NCBI GenBank assembly: GCA_028456385.1
Contig: JALNQF010000396.1
Location: 1-35,521, forward strand
Length of the DNA stretch: 35,521 nt
Direction of reading: 5' to 3'
Source: Ophiosphaerella korrae
Taxonomy: Eukaryota > Ascomycota > Dothideomycetes > Pleosporales > Phaeosphaeriaceae
Both the position numbers and the translations under genes were made by a program. The first letter of the stretch is position 1. Every line of letters begins with the position of its first letter. Below are positions 33,601 to 35,521 of the stretch, one piece after another. Under the pieces are notes generated by a model. It was not told the DNA's origin. It was given only the letters and a program-made list of their open reading frames with translations, and did not search any database.

Positions 33601-34596
33601 TTATAAGATAGTAAACTTAGTTACCTCTAACCTATACTAATTCTCTATATACTCTAGACTAATATCTTAGTAGACTATATCTAAGCCTTACTAACTAGTA
33701 AAAATAGTAGCTAGATTTATAAATATATCTTAGTAATTTACTACTACTTTATAAAAAGACGCTATTTCTTCTCTTATAAGTCTCTAAAACTAAAAGAAGC
33801 TACCTAATATTTTATATCTATTTTTAAGCTTTATAGAGTCTTAATAAATATTATATCTAATAAAGAAATAACTTTTATTAGCTAATTTTAGTACTATATA
33901 TATAAACGCCTCTATATTACGTAAAGGCTCTTAACTATATACTACTTAGAAACTAATAGCTAAACTAAGTAAGTAAATTAAGCCCTAGAGATCTTTCTAA
34001 GGTAATACGTTAACTACGCGTAAAATAACTAGGTAGCTTAGCTATACGTAGCTAAGTTCTAAGTAAATAATACTATTAATATATCTATTAGAATAACTCT
34101 ATTTTTTATAGATCTAGGGTATTACTTTTATAGTAGTATATACTCTAGTAAAAATAATAAAGATTAACTAAACCTAGCCTAATATAACTAATATATATAA
34201 GCTAATAAGCTACTTAATACTTATAGTAACCTAGTAGCTTACTTTAAAGAAAAAATACTCTAGGTATAATAAGAGTAAGTAGCTTAAGCTAATACCTTTT
34301 ACTAAAGTAGACTAGTATATAAAGTTAGTAACTAAGCTTATATTAGTATAGCTAATTAGAGAACTACTTAGCTAACTCTAAAATTAGACTACTAATAAGT
34401 AGGCCTATACTCTATTAAAAGAGTTATCTATAATAGTAAAGTATATAAGCTAGTACTACCTTAAGAGATACTAAGTAAAGGCGTATTCTTAGTCTTCTCT
34501 CTAAAACTCTTACGCCCTAGAAATTAAAAGCTTTTACTAGATTAAGACTTACTATAGCTAATCTCTATTATTATTACTAATAAAGAAACTAGTAGC

Positions 34597-34731
34597 GTAT
34601 ATAAAGAATACTTAGTAGAAGCTATCTTAGACGTACGCTTTAAAGAGCGTAAAAAACACGTAGAATAGTACTACCTAGTTTACTAGACTAGCTATAATAA
34701 ACCTATATAGGAGCTAGTAGAAGAATTTACA
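34597..34731 (+). other. chromodomain of element B pol
   Basis: In frame with reverse transcriptase: Y-L-V-E-A-I-L-D-V-R-F, then Y-Y-L-V-Y, a stop at a Trp position, T-S-Y-N, a second stop at a Trp position, E-L-V-E-E-F. This matches the chromodomain plan (E-x-I-L-D-x-R, Y-L-V-K-W-x-G-Y, W-E-P). Two of the aromatic-cage or core tryptophans are now TAG. In living relatives it binds methylated histone H3 (known for the family). Confidence 0.85.
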
Positions 34732-34740
34732 AAATATAAA

Positions 34741-35104
34741 GCTACTTTTAACTTTTACTAGAACTATTTAGAGAAAGCTAAACTACTAACTCTACGTATA
34801 CTAAAAAAATAGAGCCCTAATAAAGATATAACTTATTAGAGTATCTTAACTTACTAATAAGTATAAAAAAGCCCCCTCTAAGGCGTAATTACTACTTTTA
34901 GCTCTTACTAAAACTACTTAGATAAGCTTAAAACTATTAATAGGCGCAAAAAAGCCTCTTTATAAAGCGTAATTACTACTTTTAACTTTTACTAGAACTA
35001 CTTAGAGAAGCTTAAAATACTAACTATATACCTAAAATAGAGCCTAATAAAGATATAACCTAGTAAAGTACTTTAGCTATTAGTAGGCGTAAAAAGGCCT
35101 TCTA
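34741..35104 (+). repeat. tandem repeats after the B chromodomain
   Basis: Units start at 34741, 34891 and 34975 (spacing 150 and 84 bp) and share CTACTTTTA, a C/T-rich hexamer, TACTA and AACTA, then TTAGA and AGCTTAAA. The first and third are long forms (also sharing AGAGCC-TAATAAAGATATAAC). The second is shorter. Both spacings are multiples of three. In the pol frame each unit reads T-F, two residues, Y, stop, N-Y-L, one residue, K. It looks like a repeated C-terminal tail of pol. Confidence 0.75.
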
Positions 35105-35521
35105 AGGCGTAATTAGAAAACTTTACTACTAGCTAAAGATAAATTATAGTGTAAAAATAGTAGGAATAGTTTAATTTAGCTAGTAAGTATAGAACTCTTT
35201 TTAGGTTAGAGCTTACTCTTACTACTATAGCTATAACTACTACGCTCTCTTATAACTAGTTATACGTAAGTCTAGTTTACTATTATAGAATTTATAACTA
35301 GCTACTAAATTCTTAGCTAGGGCTACTTTACGCTACCTACCCCCTAATACTTATAAATATTAGGCTTACTAGGTCTCCTATATTAACAAACCTACTTATT
35401 ATAAAGCTTATATCTATAGTAAGTACTTATATAGAAATTTAGCGCTATTAAGTTACTTAGTAGTATTAACTTTACCTTCTCTTATACTATATATAAATAC
35501 TTTTAGGTTTAATTTTATTAG
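35105..35521 (+). other. untranslated 3' part of B, nothing recognised
   Basis: This is AT-rich sequence after the last repeat. No polypurine tract, no LTR start like TATAAGAGAG, and no open frame with a recognisable domain is visible. The 3' LTR of B presumably lies outside the window. Confidence 0.4.

Larger units (their letters stand above)
30760..35104 (+). pseudogene. pol of element B, RIP-inactivated
   Basis: This frame is congruent to 1 modulo 3, -1 relative to gag. Order: protease end with I-L-G motif near 31045-31075; reverse transcriptase about 31560-32200, with F-S-K-F-N-I, F-T-N-V-L-A-T-F and YIDN at 32065-32076 (YIDD with the last Asp lost); thumb with F-L-G-Y-T-R-F-L near 32310; RNase H about 32450-32930, ending at a D-A-L-S motif; integrase about 33400-34200 (V-D-Y-I then K-Y-I-L-V-I); a GPY/F-like module about 34400-34510; a chromodomain 34597-34731; and tandem repeats to 35104. 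Stops are TAG/TAA at Trp/Gln positions. The limit with gag is approximate. The domain set is that of a chromovirus, a different family from A and C. Confidence 0.87.
27323..35521 (+). mobile_element. Ty3/gypsy chromovirus B (3' end outside window)
   Basis: This long plus-strand element begins at TATAAGAGAG (TGTAAGAGAG before RIP) inside A4 gag. The preceding ACTAT (27318-27322) is a candidate target site. It has a probable LTR, a long gag, then pol with protease, reverse transcriptase, RNase H, integrase, GPY/F module and chromodomain, then coding-type repeats. The 3' LTR is not in the window. RIP is extreme: in 32041-32280 I find no CA and no TG at all. Confidence 0.88.

Noticed and set aside
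1..35521. Host genes, tRNA or rRNA genes
   Set aside because: All stretches with recognisable protein similarity are retrotransposon gag or pol. No intact long frame, no tRNA-like cloverleaf boxes and no rRNA-like sequence were seen, though RIP could hide small RNA genes.

Overview
The window contains no intact gene. It is a block of dead LTR retrotransposons inserted into one another. The base pattern is that of repeat-induced point mutation (RIP): CA and TG dinucleotides are almost absent, TA is in large excess, nearly every remaining C is followed by T, C or G, and TAG/TAA stops sit where CAG, CAA or TGG codons are expected. This points to an AT-rich, probably heterochromatic, region of a filamentous ascomycete (Pezizomycotina). 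The species cannot be named from the sequence. I see no host gene, tRNA or rRNA.

Layout. I use informal family letters. Family A is a Ty3/gypsy chromovirus with a ~429 bp LTR and gag and pol in one reading frame. It is present four times: A1 (+, 1-6252 and 13296-13558), A2 (-, 6253-13290, complete), A3 (-, 13559-15830 and 22105-24524) and A4 (+, about 25976-27322, both ends missing). Family D is a complete Ty1/copia element (-, 15831-22099). Family C is a piece of another Ty3/gypsy pol (+, 24525 to about 25975). Family B is a long Ty3/gypsy chromovirus (+, 27323 to the window end).

Nesting order read from the joints: C was hit by A3; A3 was hit by D (target duplication CCTTT) and by A1; A1 was hit inside its own 3' LTR by A2 (target duplication GTCTT). 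On the right, B appears to have landed in the gag of A4. A2 is the least mutated copy and D is intermediate. A1, A3, A4, B and C are heavily mutated, so mutation load follows the nesting order.

Decay is almost purely by transitions. In A2 the presumed start codon (ATG changed to ATA), the YLDD motif and the pol stop remain in one frame over 5439 bp. In A1 zinc knuckles, protease, reverse transcriptase and chromodomain share one frame over 5376 bp. In D, protease, integrase, reverse transcriptase and RNase H also share one frame. In B, gag and pol are in different frames (pol is -1 relative to gag).

Points worth a second look: an antisense open frame coding a possible coiled coil just downstream of family A pol, codon-multiple tandem repeats after the B chromodomain, a 12 bp tandem repeat in the D leader, a duplicated LTR terminus in A1, and the way one codon choice (GAC-GAT) spared the catalytic YLDD of family A from RIP.
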